Source: Desulfovulcanus ferrireducens (lineage in GTDB: Bacteria; Desulfobacterota; Desulfovibrionia; Desulfovibrionales; Desulfonatronovibrionaceae). Taken from it: 62,319 bases of DNA. The notes beneath the pieces are model-generated. The model was not told where the DNA came from. It saw only the letters and a program-made list of their open reading frames with translations, and did not search any database. The stretch's first letter is position 1; each line of letters starts with the position of its first letter. Positions 1 through 8,821 of this stretch are shown here, one piece after another. Location: positions 1 to 62,319 of the forward strand of contig NZ_JAGUQP010000018.1 of assembly GCF_018704065.1 (NCBI RefSeq). The letters run 5' to 3'. The position numbers and the translations under genes are program-made.

Positions 1-64
1 AAAATTGTTCTTGAAAACAAAATAAACTAACCAATAAATTTTAACCATTAACTATTGACAAAAA

Positions 65-358
65 ACACAGTTGCTGAGTTAATTTGCAAGCGCATTTTCT
101 TCAATGCTAACAAAGAGTTGGACACATCTAAGGCTTGCTTGCGGGCTGTGCATAATGGGGTTAGTTAATAGAATATTATTTAACGCCTTTTCTGTTGTTA
201 TGATGGGTTTCGAAAGTTCGATGGAATAACCTCCCTATGCACAGCACTTCCGCAATTTTCGCCAAGATGTGTTACCCAACCCGTTTGTAATGCATTTCAG
301 AAAATGCACTCTTCAATTGTGCAGTAATTTTAGGATGTTAATCATGTCAGAGTTGAGT
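65..358 (+). repeat. Type-2 palindromic MITE-like element, copy H
   Basis: About 294 bp of non-coding DNA. It is nearly identical to the element at 40973-41264 and its right arm matches the inverted fragment at the window end. The two halves are imperfect inverted repeats: a left-arm GCTTGCGGGCTGTGCAT faces a right-arm ATGCACAGCACTTCCGC. The right end reads TCAGAGTTGAGT; the left terminus is degenerate, so that boundary is approximate. No gene is seen in positions 1-469. It shares its core with the type-1 elements but has different ends. Confidence 0.8.
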
Positions 359-469
359 TAACTGACCAGCCTCTAGAGGTGACGCTGAAACTGACAAATT
401 TTGTCTAGGCTAATGGGGTAAGTTCACTAATTAATGAGATTGATAGAAAAAATGTCATTGACGAATACA

Positions 470-625
470 CTACTTACGGGGTGGTATATCTGCTCCGCAG
501 AATTTACAGCGCACTCTTTCCCGTCTTTTGCTCGCAGGGACAACCTGGTTTCTCTTGCACTTAGGGCATGTGCGTTTGAGGCCAAGAAGAGTACCGATAG
601 CTGCCGGTATAAATAGTAGATTCAT
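470..625 (-). CDS. Small zinc-ribbon protein coupled to the antiporter gene
   Basis: A 51-residue protein that is short enough to be overlooked. Its ATG (623-625) overlaps the TGA stop of the KefB-like gene in an ATGA junction, the usual sign of translational coupling. Residues 1-16 are hydrophobic (MNLLFIPAAIGTLLGL) and may touch or cross the membrane. They are followed by two knuckles, CPKC (20-23) and CKFC (40-43), a complete four-Cys zinc ribbon, and a basic stretch in between (KRRERVR). The function is unknown. Its placement suggests a regulator or accessory of the antiporter. Coding status is inferred from the overlap, the paired CxxC motifs and the clean stop. Confidence 0.7.
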   Translation of the reverse strand: MNLLFIPAAIGTLLGLKRTCPKCKRNQVVPASKRRERVRCKFCGADIPPRK

Positions 626-2625
626 GACCCCTCATTTTTTTCGTGTGAATATGAAAATATGTTAATAGCTTCTGATATTTGCTCAGAAGAGCCAAGGACA
701 AAAAGCACATCGTTGGACTGAAGCTGCATGTCTGCTCCGGGGTTGGACAATATTTGTGAATCCCGTCGTATTGCCACTACGGAAACCCCATAACGCCTTC
801 TTAACTCGATCTGGGCAAGGGTTTTCCCAATTAGCGTTGAGCCTTGCGGGATTCTAAATGTACTTATATTGACATCATGAAGCTGAAGTTTCAAGTCAGA
901 AAAAGATGCCGACGCTTTAGAAAGACTCCGAAACATCTCGTAACCATCTGCTCGCACCTCAGCAACCAGCCTTTCGATTTCATCTCTGGGCACAAGATAT
1001 TTCGTCAAAACCCGAGTAAAGATTTCTACTGATGTCTCAAACTCTTCCGGGATGACGTCGTCGGCCCCTAATTCATACAGAGGCTTCATCTCTTGGAGAT
1101 AACGGGTTCGTACGATCAAATGAAGTTTCGGATTAAGTCTCCGAATGACTTCAGTAATTCTGCGGGTTGCCGTTGGATCGTTAATAGCAACTACAACAAT
1201 TCTCGCATCTTTAATGCCTGCGTACTGAAGTGTGGTCTCCCGGGTTGCATCGCCATAATGAATTGGTTCACCCTTTGCTTGTTCGCTTCTTACTGTTTCG
1301 GGGTTCATCTCAATGATTGCATAGGGGATGCCAGCTACTCTGGCGGCTCGTGCTACATTTCTCCCGTTCACTCCGAAGCCGATGATAATAAGGTGGTCTT
1401 TCCTGTCCATGACCTCTATGTCTGAAACAGGATAAAAGCCTGACACTAATCTTTTCGGCAGAGGCAACCGCAGGATGATATCCACTAGGCGGGGTGCCAA
1501 GGGTATAATGAAGGGTGTCGCCGCCATGCTAAGAACAGAGACAGATAGAAACAGCTGGTAAATATTTCCAGCAAGTAAACCGTGTTCAACACCGGCTCTT
1601 GATAAAATGAAAGAAAACTCACCGATCTGGCCGAGTGCAAAGCCGACTAAAATTCCGGTGCGAAGTGGGAATCCCAGTAAAATGGTAACAGAACCAGCGA
1701 TGATGGCTTTCAAAACCAAAACGCTTAGTGTAATCAGCGTGATGATTCCTGGCTGCTGGAAGAGAAAACCGACATCAAGCATCATGCCAATGGAGACAAA
1801 AAAGAAGGTTGTAAAGACATCCCGAAAGGGTAAAATATTCCCGAGTGCATGGTGGCTGTATTCAGATGCAGAAATGACCAGTCCTGCTAAAAACGCGCCC
1901 AGGGCAAGTGATAGCCCTGCCTTGGAGGTTAGCCACGCAACCCCAAAGCATATTACAACCACGCTTAACAGGAAAAGTTCATGATTACGTGTTCTGGCGA
2001 TTTGATACATCACCCGGGGAACAATCCATCTTGCAGAGACTATCACCAACAGTATGATGCCGATTCCTTTGGCCAGAAGAACGAGGAGGGATTCGCCTAA
2101 ATTCCCAGTTGCTCCAGCCAGTAGCGGCGTGACCAAGATCATCGGAACAACAATAATATCCTGGAAGATAAGGATGCCAAGAGTTGTACGTCCGTGAGGG
2201 CTATCAACTTCGGCTCTTTCTTGGATTAGTTTGAGTACAATCGCCGTGCTACTCAGGGCTACGAGAAATCCGATAAAGACCGCCTCACCAAAAGCCTGGC
2301 CAAACTGCCTGGCTATGAACAAAGTAGCCGAAAAGGTTAACAACACCTGAAGCGAGCCGCCCAGCAAAACGGACTTCCTGATTTGCAACAGCCTTTCAAG
2401 CGAGAACTCGATCCCGATAGTAAAAAGCAATAACACAATACCTATTTCGGCTAAAATTTCAACTTCATGAATTGCCTCAATCAGTCCAAGTCCGTACGGC
2501 CCGACAAATATACCCGTAAGGAGGAAACCCACAACCGTCGGCAGGCGAAGTTGATGGCATATAAAGAGGACAGCAATGGACAGCCCAAATATGATGACTA
2601 TGTCATTTAGCAGTGGTATTTCCAT
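622..2625 (-). CDS. KefB/CPA2-type monovalent cation:proton antiporter with RCK domains
   Basis: A 667-residue inner-membrane protein. Residues 1 to about 385 form the Na+/H+-exchanger fold, with a long series of hydrophobic segments and the stretch LSSTAIVLKLI typical of CPA2 transporters. A RCK/TrkA-N domain follows at about 410-530, with a Rossmann-type glycine motif (IIIGFGVNGRN). A TrkA-C domain follows at about 575-655. The architecture matches KefB/KefC-like or YbaL-like K+ or Na+ antiporters in which nucleotide binding to the RCK domain gates transport. The exchanged ion cannot be told from sequence. The stop codon overlaps the start of the zinc-ribbon gene at 470-625, so the two are probably co-translated. 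Confidence 0.88.
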   Translation of the reverse strand: MEIPLLNDIVIIFGLSIAVLFICHQLRLPTVVGFLLTGIFVGPYGLGLIEAIHEVEILAEIGIVLLLFTIGIEFSLERLLQIRKSVLLGGSLQVLLTFSATLFIARQFGQAFGEAVFIGFLVALSSTAIVLKLIQERAEVDSPHGRTTLGILIFQDIIVVPMILVTPLLAGATGNLGESLLVLLAKGIGIILLVIVSARWIVPRVMYQIARTRNHELFLLSVVVICFGVAWLTSKAGLSLALGAFLAGLVISASEYSHHALGNILPFRDVFTTFFFVSIGMMLDVGFLFQQPGIITLITLSVLVLKAIIAGSVTILLGFPLRTGILVGFALGQIGEFSFILSRAGVEHGLLAGNIYQLFLSVSVLSMAATPFIIPLAPRLVDIILRLPLPKRLVSGFYPVSDIEVMDRKDHLIIIGFGVNGRNVARAARVAGIPYAIIEMNPETVRSEQAKGEPIHYGDATRETTLQYAGIKDARIVVVAINDPTATRRITEVIRRLNPKLHLIVRTRYLQEMKPLYELGADDVIPEEFETSVEIFTRVLTKYLVPRDEIERLVAEVRADGYEMFRSLSKASASFSDLKLQLHDVNISTFRIPQGSTLIGKTLAQIELRRRYGVSVVAIRRDSQILSNPGADMQLQSNDVLFVLGSSEQISEAINIFSYSHEKNEGS

Positions 2626-2814
2626 ATTCTAATTTCATCTGTGTCTGGAGATATGTATCATAAGTTGAGTTGAGAATTTTGGGTTGTCGCATCCTCTAGG
2701 GAATGGGGCCAAAGTTTGTTCTCACAATGGTAGCTTAACATATCAAAGCTTAGGCTACATCTTTTTTGACAAACACCGGTGGTCTTTTCTCCTTTTTTGG
2801 GAGATCATTATAAC

Positions 2815-2845
2815 AAAAAGGGGCGCCTTCTGGCGCCCCTTTTTG
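2815..2845 (-). terminator. Rho-independent terminator after the ArsB/NhaD-like gene
   Basis: A perfect 8-bp GC stem (GGGGCGCC / GGCGCCCC) with a 4-nt loop is flanked by A-run and T-run. It lies 22 bp downstream of the permease stop on the minus strand. The A/T symmetry would also let it work in the other direction. Confidence 0.9.
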
Positions 2846-2866
2846 ACTAAATATTATTTACCTAGC

Positions 2867-4201
2867 TTACCAGCCCAGGACATAGTAACGTACATAGATA
2901 TAAACCATGGCTAAGGCAATGGTCATTATGGTTACTGGCACACCATATTTTAAAAAGCGGATAAAGGTAATTTTATGTCCTGCCTTTTCGCTCATACCAA
3001 CGACAATAACATTGGCTGAGGCCCCAATGGGAGAACCGTTACCGCCCAGACAAGCGCCTAAGGCCAAGGCCCACCAGACCGGCATCATGGCTGCATGCTG
3101 GATGTGTTCCATCGTTGCTGCGTCAGTTAAGCCGTAAACCTTGTGGACCATATCAATGAGCAAGGGGTTCATGGTGGCCACAAAGGGGATATTGTCCACA
3201 ATAGCTGAGGCAATTGCAGAGAACCAGACCAGGACCATGGACAGGGTGAGCATGTTATCCGGTTGGGGATTGGTTATTTGGATCATTTTTTGCGACATGA
3301 GCTCAATAAGCCCGACCTTGACCGTGCCGCCAATGATGATGAACAGGCCAATAAAGAAGAAAATGGTTGGCCATTCCACTTCGGCCAGGATTTCATGCGG
3401 CTCTTCTCCGGAGATGAGCAACAATGTGGCTGCACCCATCAAGGCTACTGTGGCCGGTTCATAGTGAAATACCCCATGCAGAATAAAGCCGATAACAGTT
3501 AGCCCTAGAACAAAGAGCGATTTTTTAAGCAAAAGAGGGTTTTTTATAAGCTCGTTTTCATTCATGGCCATGACGCGTTCTTTGTTTTTCTGCTCAACAT
3601 GAAGACGCTTGCCAAAAATGATTTTCCAGCAAAGCATCCAGATAATAAAGATGATGATAACGGCCGGGGTTAGGTGGATAATAAAGTCCATAAAGTTTAG
3701 CCCCGCTTTAGATGCGATCATGATATTTGGTGGGTCACCAATTAACGTGGCAGTCCCGCCAATATTTGAAGCCAGGGCTTCGGTAATCAGGTAAGGAACC
3801 GGATCCACTTCCAGTTGCTCTGCAATTAACAGAGTTACCGGAGCCAGAAGAAGAACAGTGGTTACATTGTCCAGAAAGGCCGATCCAATAGCCGTAATCA
3901 CGGCAAAGATGGCCATTATGGTATATGGTTCTCCTTTGGCTACCTTGGCAGATTTGATGGCTACGTATTGAAAAACCCCTGTTTTGGTCATAACATTGAT
4001 GATGATCATCATTGAAATGAGCAAAAAGATAACGTTCCAATCTACACCAAGCTCAATGTCGTGCAGTGCTTCGTGTTGCAAAAGGATTTTTGTAATTAAA
4101 ACCAGGGCAGCTCCAAACAGCGCCACTTTGGTCTTATGTACCTTTTCAGATACAATTACCGCATAAGATATGACAAAAATTAAGGTTGCCGTCCAAAACA
4201 T
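2867..4201 (-). CDS. ArsB/NhaD-family ion permease
   Basis: A 444-residue polytopic membrane protein of the ArsB/P-protein (ion transporter) superfamily, which includes Na+/H+ antiporter NhaD and arsenite permease ArsB. Two pseudo-repeated halves are visible. The first contains DNVTTVLLLAPVTLL and SNIGGTATLIGDPPN; the second contains DNIPFVATMNPLL and GNGSPIGASANV. This pairing of D-N helix breaks with G-x-x-P loops is diagnostic of the superfamily. The ion is not determined; NhaD-like Na+/H+ exchange is the likeliest role. A strong GGGAGGG ribosome site precedes the ATG. It lies 157 bp downstream of a CBS gene and may be the last gene of that operon. Confidence 0.85.
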   Translation of the reverse strand: MFWTATLIFVISYAVIVSEKVHKTKVALFGAALVLITKILLQHEALHDIELGVDWNVIFLLISMMIIINVMTKTGVFQYVAIKSAKVAKGEPYTIMAIFAVITAIGSAFLDNVTTVLLLAPVTLLIAEQLEVDPVPYLITEALASNIGGTATLIGDPPNIMIASKAGLNFMDFIIHLTPAVIIIFIIWMLCWKIIFGKRLHVEQKNKERVMAMNENELIKNPLLLKKSLFVLGLTVIGFILHGVFHYEPATVALMGAATLLLISGEEPHEILAEVEWPTIFFFIGLFIIIGGTVKVGLIELMSQKMIQITNPQPDNMLTLSMVLVWFSAIASAIVDNIPFVATMNPLLIDMVHKVYGLTDAATMEHIQHAAMMPVWWALALGACLGGNGSPIGASANVIVVGMSEKAGHKITFIRFLKYGVPVTIMTIALAMVYIYVRYYVLGW

Positions 4202-4358
4202 TTATTCCCTCCCGTTTTTTGCAATTTTGATGCTTATGTAATTGAGCATTGGCGGTTTAAAAAATCGAATATTGGAGATAGATTAATTGCATGGTTCTTT
4301 TTGTAAATTAAGATTTGAACTTTACTCGAATTTATAAAACTTTTCACATAGAACAACT

Positions 4359-4910
4359 TTAGTCATTATTTCCTTCGTTTTGGAGATTATACAGATATTT
4401 TTTCTTATCTTCTTCCTTTTTTATCTTGGCCAGGTCAACTGTTTGTAGTTTTTTAAGATTACAGTTTAAACAGGTTTTGACCATATAGTTTAAAATGTCT
4501 CGTCGATGGACTTCACCCAGAAGTACGCCATCTTCATCCAGTACTGGGAGGGCATTTATTCTTTTTTCCACAATCAGAGCTTCTGCTTCCATGGCATGGT
4601 CTGTAGGTCTCAATGCTGTAAACTCAGTGATCATAATTTCTTTAGCTGTTTTACTTCTAGCAGCTTTTATACATTTTTTTAAAAAGTCATCACTGTCACT
4701 AAGGGAGCGGAGCAGATTGGAATCAATATAGCTTGGTAAAACGACCTTTAGGAGGTCATAACCTGTAATAATTCCTTTTAGTTTCAATTCGTCATCAACA
4801 ACATATACTTGTCTGGGAGCTAGTTCAGCTATTTTACACATTAGTGTTTCAAAGTCACAGTTTGGGCTGACCAGCACCAGATTGGTGCGCATGATTTTCG
4901 AGATTAACAT
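4359..4910 (-). CDS. Tandem CBS-domain protein (second copy)
   Basis: 183 residues from the chosen ATG, which has a GGAGGAG ribosome site. A longer frame back to 4985 exists, but its extra 25 residues are only a translation of the intergenic TTGAGTGG-type repeat, so it is rejected. Two CBS motifs are visible, near residues 5-60 and 95-150, separated by an inserted linker. Such pairs bind adenine nucleotides and regulate transporters or enzymes. The tail is Lys/Glu-rich and carries a CxxC-like CLNC. It resembles in layout the CBS protein at 8000-8557, and the two flank a DASS permease and a beta-helix protein, so adenylate control of anion uptake is a fair inference. Confidence 0.85.
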   Translation of the reverse strand: MLISKIMRTNLVLVSPNCDFETLMCKIAELAPRQVYVVDDELKLKGIITGYDLLKVVLPSYIDSNLLRSLSDSDDFLKKCIKAARSKTAKEIMITEFTALRPTDHAMEAEALIVEKRINALPVLDEDGVLLGEVHRRDILNYMVKTCLNCNLKKLQTVDLAKIKKEEDKKKYLYNLQNEGNND

Positions 4911-4929
4911 CTTCTCCTCCAAGGGGTTA

Positions 4930-5027
4930 TTGGTTAAATGAGTAGTTGAGTGGGTAAAAGGTTGAGTAGTGGGGGAGTGGGGCAATTCTTCAAATTCCCC
5001 CTTTACCTACTCAACCCAATTAAGTCA
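4930..5027. repeat. TTGAGTGG-type low-complexity intergenic tract with inverted arms
   Basis: The spacer between the beta-helix gene and the downstream CBS gene consists of GAGTAGTTGAGTGGG-like units. An oppositely oriented set follows (CCTTTACCTACTCAACCC), so it can fold into an imperfect hairpin in the mRNA. Similar units occur near 49760-49815 and 62096-62150. Confidence 0.65.
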
Positions 5028-5028
5028 C

Positions 5029-6465
5029 TCAACTAATCTCCAGGTGCTTTATGTCTAGGGTTGGATATAGTCCCTTTAAAGGCCCGTCCGGATAAGGCTG
5101 GATAATATTAAAAGTAATGTCCTGTCCTTTTTGGGCATGCCCCTCTCCGTTTTTGCCGTCATAAAAAGCGCCATTGGCCTCTAATATATGTTCCAGGCGG
5201 TGTTTAAAGCCCTCAACAAATGCTTTGCCATTGCCCTGAAAAATCATGGCTCCTTTTTCTACTTTGCTGTCAACCCTAGCAAGTTCATCCAGATCAATGA
5301 TATGTTTTTTTAAGTCTTCCCGGGAGCGAATAAGTCCCCAAATGAGATGGTTGGCCGGTATCTCCAGTGGTTCCTGGGCATCAATAATACAATGGGGCAT
5401 GACAATGCTTCCCTCACCGATTGTGATAGGGGCATCTTTTTTCCCACAGACAAAGGAGTTGAATCCGACAAAGATGTTTTGTCCGAGTTTGGTATGGATG
5501 ACTTTGCCGCCGTGAGCAGTAATATTGTTACCTTCAAGAGTTGAATTTATGATATAACAGTTTTCCTGGGCATTGGAGCCTTTGCCAAGAAAAGCGTTTT
5601 CCAGATAGGCCCTTTGTGCTACAAGGACATTTTCACCGATTTGCACATCCCCTTTAACCACGGCATAGGGACTGACTGAAGCTCCCTTTGCTGATGGAAG
5701 GGCTCCGGACGGGACATGTTCAAAAATATCTTCAAAGTCTTTTTTCCGGCTTTCAACAAAGTCTATGAGAATTCCCTTAGGCTGTTCTCCAGGCTTTAAG
5801 CTGATATAGGTCTTTAAACTTTCCAGTTGGAAACGATAACGGAAATCGAAATTTCCTTCCGAACGTACCCAGATTAGACCTGGTTCTACCCAGTGGTGAG
5901 CAAGTTCTCCTACCTGGACATAGGCATAGTTGCCTATGATACAGTCATGGACAGTGGTCAGGTCAACGGTGGCAAACGGGGCAATGAACGAGCCTTCTAC
6001 AGGAGCGCCGTGAATATTGGCATAGTGCATGGACAAGGTATTTTTTATCCAGAACTCTTCTGGCTCTTCCGGATCATGGGAAAAACTATGAATAAGGGTT
6101 TTAATGAGGAAACTATCCCGGATTTTGATCTCCTCATCTTTGTGTAAAGGGATGTCTATTCCATCTACCTGAAAAGACTCTCCTTTGGTTTTCAGTTCAT
6201 CACCGCGAACGTCTGTTTTATATAGTATAGAGTGTTCAACACTACATTTTCCTAGAAAATAACTGCCAGCAAGACTGGAATTAAAGAAATAAAAATGCAG
6301 TGGATGTCTTAAGGAAAGGCCGTAAAAGGCATAAAACTTTGAGAATTGCTCAATGGGAATGGTCTCCAGGATGTACTTACTGCAGTCAAAACTAGGTTCA
6401 CGTAAGTTAACATTAATTCGATTGATGATGCGGTGCATTAACTTTGTTAGGCTGCTGTTGTTCAT
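5029..6465 (-). CDS. Left-handed beta-helix (hexapeptide-repeat) protein
   Basis: 478 residues from an ATG with a perfect AAGGAGG ribosome site; the longer frame to 6513 runs upstream of that site and is not used. The N-terminal third shows no motif I recognise. From about residue 165 there are hexapeptide-like turns (GSFIAPFATVDLTTVHDCIIGN). From about 275 to 385 there is a longer run (SPYAVVKGDVQIGENVLVAQ and onwards), which predicts a left-handed parallel beta-helix as in acyltransferases and gamma-carbonic anhydrases. The catalytic residues and substrate are not evident. It sits between a DASS permease and a CBS protein in one transcription direction, so a role tied to the imported anion is inferred. 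No closer name is justified. Confidence 0.75.
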   Translation of the reverse strand: MNNSSLTKLMHRIINRINVNLREPSFDCSKYILETIPIEQFSKFYAFYGLSLRHPLHFYFFNSSLAGSYFLGKCSVEHSILYKTDVRGDELKTKGESFQVDGIDIPLHKDEEIKIRDSFLIKTLIHSFSHDPEEPEEFWIKNTLSMHYANIHGAPVEGSFIAPFATVDLTTVHDCIIGNYAYVQVGELAHHWVEPGLIWVRSEGNFDFRYRFQLESLKTYISLKPGEQPKGILIDFVESRKKDFEDIFEHVPSGALPSAKGASVSPYAVVKGDVQIGENVLVAQRAYLENAFLGKGSNAQENCYIINSTLEGNNITAHGGKVIHTKLGQNIFVGFNSFVCGKKDAPITIGEGSIVMPHCIIDAQEPLEIPANHLIWGLIRSREDLKKHIIDLDELARVDSKVEKGAMIFQGNGKAFVEGFKHRLEHILEANGAFYDGKNGEGHAQKGQDITFNIIQPYPDGPLKGLYPTLDIKHLEIS

Positions 6466-6519
6466 AATACCTCCTTTTTGACAGGGAGCGGTTTTACGAA
6501 CCGTCACCTGCATTTTGTT

Positions 6520-7983
6520 TTATCCGGTTGTTACGGGCATACCCATTATTGGCCATAGTACATAAACCGCCAGTCCAACGACAATCATCAGTAATATACT
6601 GGCGGGAATTCCATATAAGAAGAACTCTCCGGTTGTAAACTGTTTTGAGTCGTAAGCAATGGCATTAGGTGCGGCGCCAACCAAGAAAAGGAATGGCATA
6701 CCAGCGGTAACTAATGATGCATAAAGGATAACATCAGGAGCTACACCAAGATAAGGGGCAATAACCAGAGCTACTGGCAGGGAAATGGCAATTGCTGCCA
6801 CGTTCATGATAAAATTTGTCATGAGCATGACAAAGAAGGCAATGCTCATGACAAAAATAAACCAGTGAGATTCCTTAAACATGTTCAACCAGTTGACAGC
6901 TAGCCACTTGGCTGCCCCGGTTTCCCAGAGACAAAAACCAATACTCATGGCGCCGGCAAAGAGGAGGATGATGTTCCAGGGGACTTCTTCAAGATCTTTG
7001 AGGTCCAGGATGCGAAGTATGAAGAATAAGATGGTAGAAAGCAGGATGATGGCTGTTTTATCAATGGCCTTTAGCTCCGGAATAAATGAGCGCAAGGACA
7101 TGACCACAATTACGCCAATAACGATTATCCCGGCAATAATTTCGTCTCTGGTAATTGGGCCTAGCTGGGCGTTGAGTTCTTTAGCCTTCTCTCGAAGCCC
7201 GGGGATTCTGTCTTTTTCCGGTTTAAGAAAAATCATGAAAAATCCCCAGAGTAAAAAGGTCATGAGCCAACCAATAGGGGCCATGTAATATGTAAGCTGG
7301 AAGAAGGTTACGTCCTTGTTCACTATTTCGTTAAAAAAACCGAGAGCAACAGCCCCGCGGGCAGCACCAAGCAGGGTGACGATACTTCCAGCACCGGCCA
7401 CATAAGCCATACCCATGAATAGACCCTTACCGAACTTTGTTGGCTTGTTGCCTTCGCCATATAGAGAATAAATGGCCAGAAGAAGGGGATAGATGGTGGC
7501 AGCTACAGCAGTATGGGCCATGAAATGGGTCATGGCTGCTGTGACCAGAAAGCATCCCAAGTAGATCATGCTTGTCCTTTCGCCCACAATCATGAGCATT
7601 TTATAGGCCAGTCTTTTGGTTAGGCCTGTCTTGGTGAATACAGTCCCGATGATTAACGAGGCAAAGATAAACAAGACTGATGGATCCATAAAATCTTTGA
7701 AAGCCACCTTAGCTGGACGGATAAGAAACATGGCCTGCAAGACCCCGATGGCCAGACTAGTCACACCAATAGGCACAACTTCAAAGACCCACCAGGTTCC
7801 AGCGAGCAAAAATACGGCTATTGCGCCTTTACCTTCTCGAGACAGTGGAAAATGTTTACCGAAAGGATCAATGGCATCGGGCCATTGCGGTGACTGGTAA
7901 ACAATAGTGAACAGAGCAATGCCAAGAAAAATAAAAAGTACTCGTTTCCAATCAAATTTGTTGTCCAAGCTTTGCGCTGTCAT
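6520..7983 (-). CDS. DASS/SLC13-family anion permease
   Basis: A 487-residue, highly hydrophobic protein of the divalent-anion:Na+ symporter family (SLC13, CitMHS-related). Supporting features are the amphipathic start, the WWVFEVVPIGVTSLAIGV helix and two family-typical re-entrant regions (HFMAHTAVAATIYPLLLA and TNFIMNVAAIAISLPVAL). These regions lack the canonical Ser-Asn-Thr sodium-site triplets and read AHT and MNV instead, so coupling to Na+ is uncertain. In a sulfate reducer, sulfate or a C4-dicarboxylate is the likely substrate. GGGAGG precedes the ATG 16 bp after the upstream CBS gene, so the two are co-transcribed. Confidence 0.88.
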   Translation of the reverse strand: MTAQSLDNKFDWKRVLFIFLGIALFTIVYQSPQWPDAIDPFGKHFPLSREGKGAIAVFLLAGTWWVFEVVPIGVTSLAIGVLQAMFLIRPAKVAFKDFMDPSVLFIFASLIIGTVFTKTGLTKRLAYKMLMIVGERTSMIYLGCFLVTAAMTHFMAHTAVAATIYPLLLAIYSLYGEGNKPTKFGKGLFMGMAYVAGAGSIVTLLGAARGAVALGFFNEIVNKDVTFFQLTYYMAPIGWLMTFLLWGFFMIFLKPEKDRIPGLREKAKELNAQLGPITRDEIIAGIIVIGVIVVMSLRSFIPELKAIDKTAIILLSTILFFILRILDLKDLEEVPWNIILLFAGAMSIGFCLWETGAAKWLAVNWLNMFKESHWFIFVMSIAFFVMLMTNFIMNVAAIAISLPVALVIAPYLGVAPDVILYASLVTAGMPFLFLVGAAPNAIAYDSKQFTTGEFFLYGIPASILLMIVVGLAVYVLWPIMGMPVTTG

Positions 7984-7999
7984 CTATTAAACCTCCCTA

Positions 8000-8557
8000 T
8001 TAATTTTCTGGTAGTGTACAGTTTTCAATAATAGAGCAGACAAGATTGAATAAATCGATGGACCTGAGCAGACCGATAAATTGACCTTGCTCATTGAAGA
8101 CGATCAGAGCGTGACAGTGGTTCAAAATCATTTGGTGTGCGGCTTTGTCCAAGGTGGTGGTGGCAGATATGGTTTCAGATTTCTCTAATGGACGCATTAT
8201 GTCTTTGATTAAAGTTTGCGGTACTTTTTTACATAGTTCTTCCAGGGGGTGTGCCCAGAGTTCATGAGTTTTTAAAATAGACTCCATAAAATCTGTACTA
8301 TAGCCAAATCGGGAAAGATCTAGATCGGAGATTTCCCTGTATTTTGGCTCTATTCCTCTTAGAACATCCAGAATAGTCAACTGTGAAAGTACCTTGCCGA
8401 GTTTATCGACTACAATGATGGTCGTGTGGGTTTTTTCCTTAGTTTTTACGTGCTGTTGCTTGAGCTTTAAAATGGCTTCATAAAGAGTAGTATCTTTTGT
8501 TACACAAACGTACTCGTCTTTAGGGATCATGATATCTTGAACAAAAGTCCGTCTCAT
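8000..8557 (-). CDS. Tandem CBS-domain protein (first copy)
   Basis: 185 residues from an ATG preceded by AAGGAGG; an upstream in-frame ATG at 8578 lacks such a site. Two CBS domains lie near residues 6-60 and 115-170, separated by a linker of about 50 residues like that of the CBS protein at 4359-4910. Each has the pattern of a D-IM start, a threonine-rich sensor strand and a terminal VVDKLGKV or VFNEQGQF turn. It is the first gene of the CBS-DASS-beta-helix-CBS run, so the promoter should lie in the AT-rich gap at 8579-8821. The likely role is nucleotide-dependent control of the adjacent permease. Confidence 0.85.
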   Translation of the reverse strand: MRRTFVQDIMIPKDEYVCVTKDTTLYEAILKLKQQHVKTKEKTHTTIIVVDKLGKVLSQLTILDVLRGIEPKYREISDLDLSRFGYSTDFMESILKTHELWAHPLEELCKKVPQTLIKDIMRPLEKSETISATTTLDKAAHQMILNHCHALIVFNEQGQFIGLLRSIDLFNLVCSIIENCTLPEN

Positions 8558-8821
8558 GTTTACCTCCTTATATTTCACAAAAGGATCGTCTTTGCTGTTA
8601 GTTTTGGATTTAGAATCTTGATTTTTTAATTGCTTTATTATGATATCGGACTAGATTGATGTGTCTACAAAAATTAAGGTGTTTACGATTTTGTTTTAAA
8701 TTTTTAAAATTGATCAATTAAAATATACAATATTATCTCATTTAAAAAATATGGAAGATTTCACAATCTGAAACATTTTAAATTTAATATTTTATCTGAA
8801 CAATTTTTCTGCATGACCGGC

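Noticed and set aside
434-616. 60-codon plus-strand frame
   Set aside because: It is antisense to the zinc-ribbon gene at 470-625, which has the better motif and coupling evidence.
4911-4985. N-terminal extension of the CBS protein
   Set aside because: The residues are Pro/Thr/His low complexity from an intergenic repeat, and a strong ribosome site sits at the later ATG.
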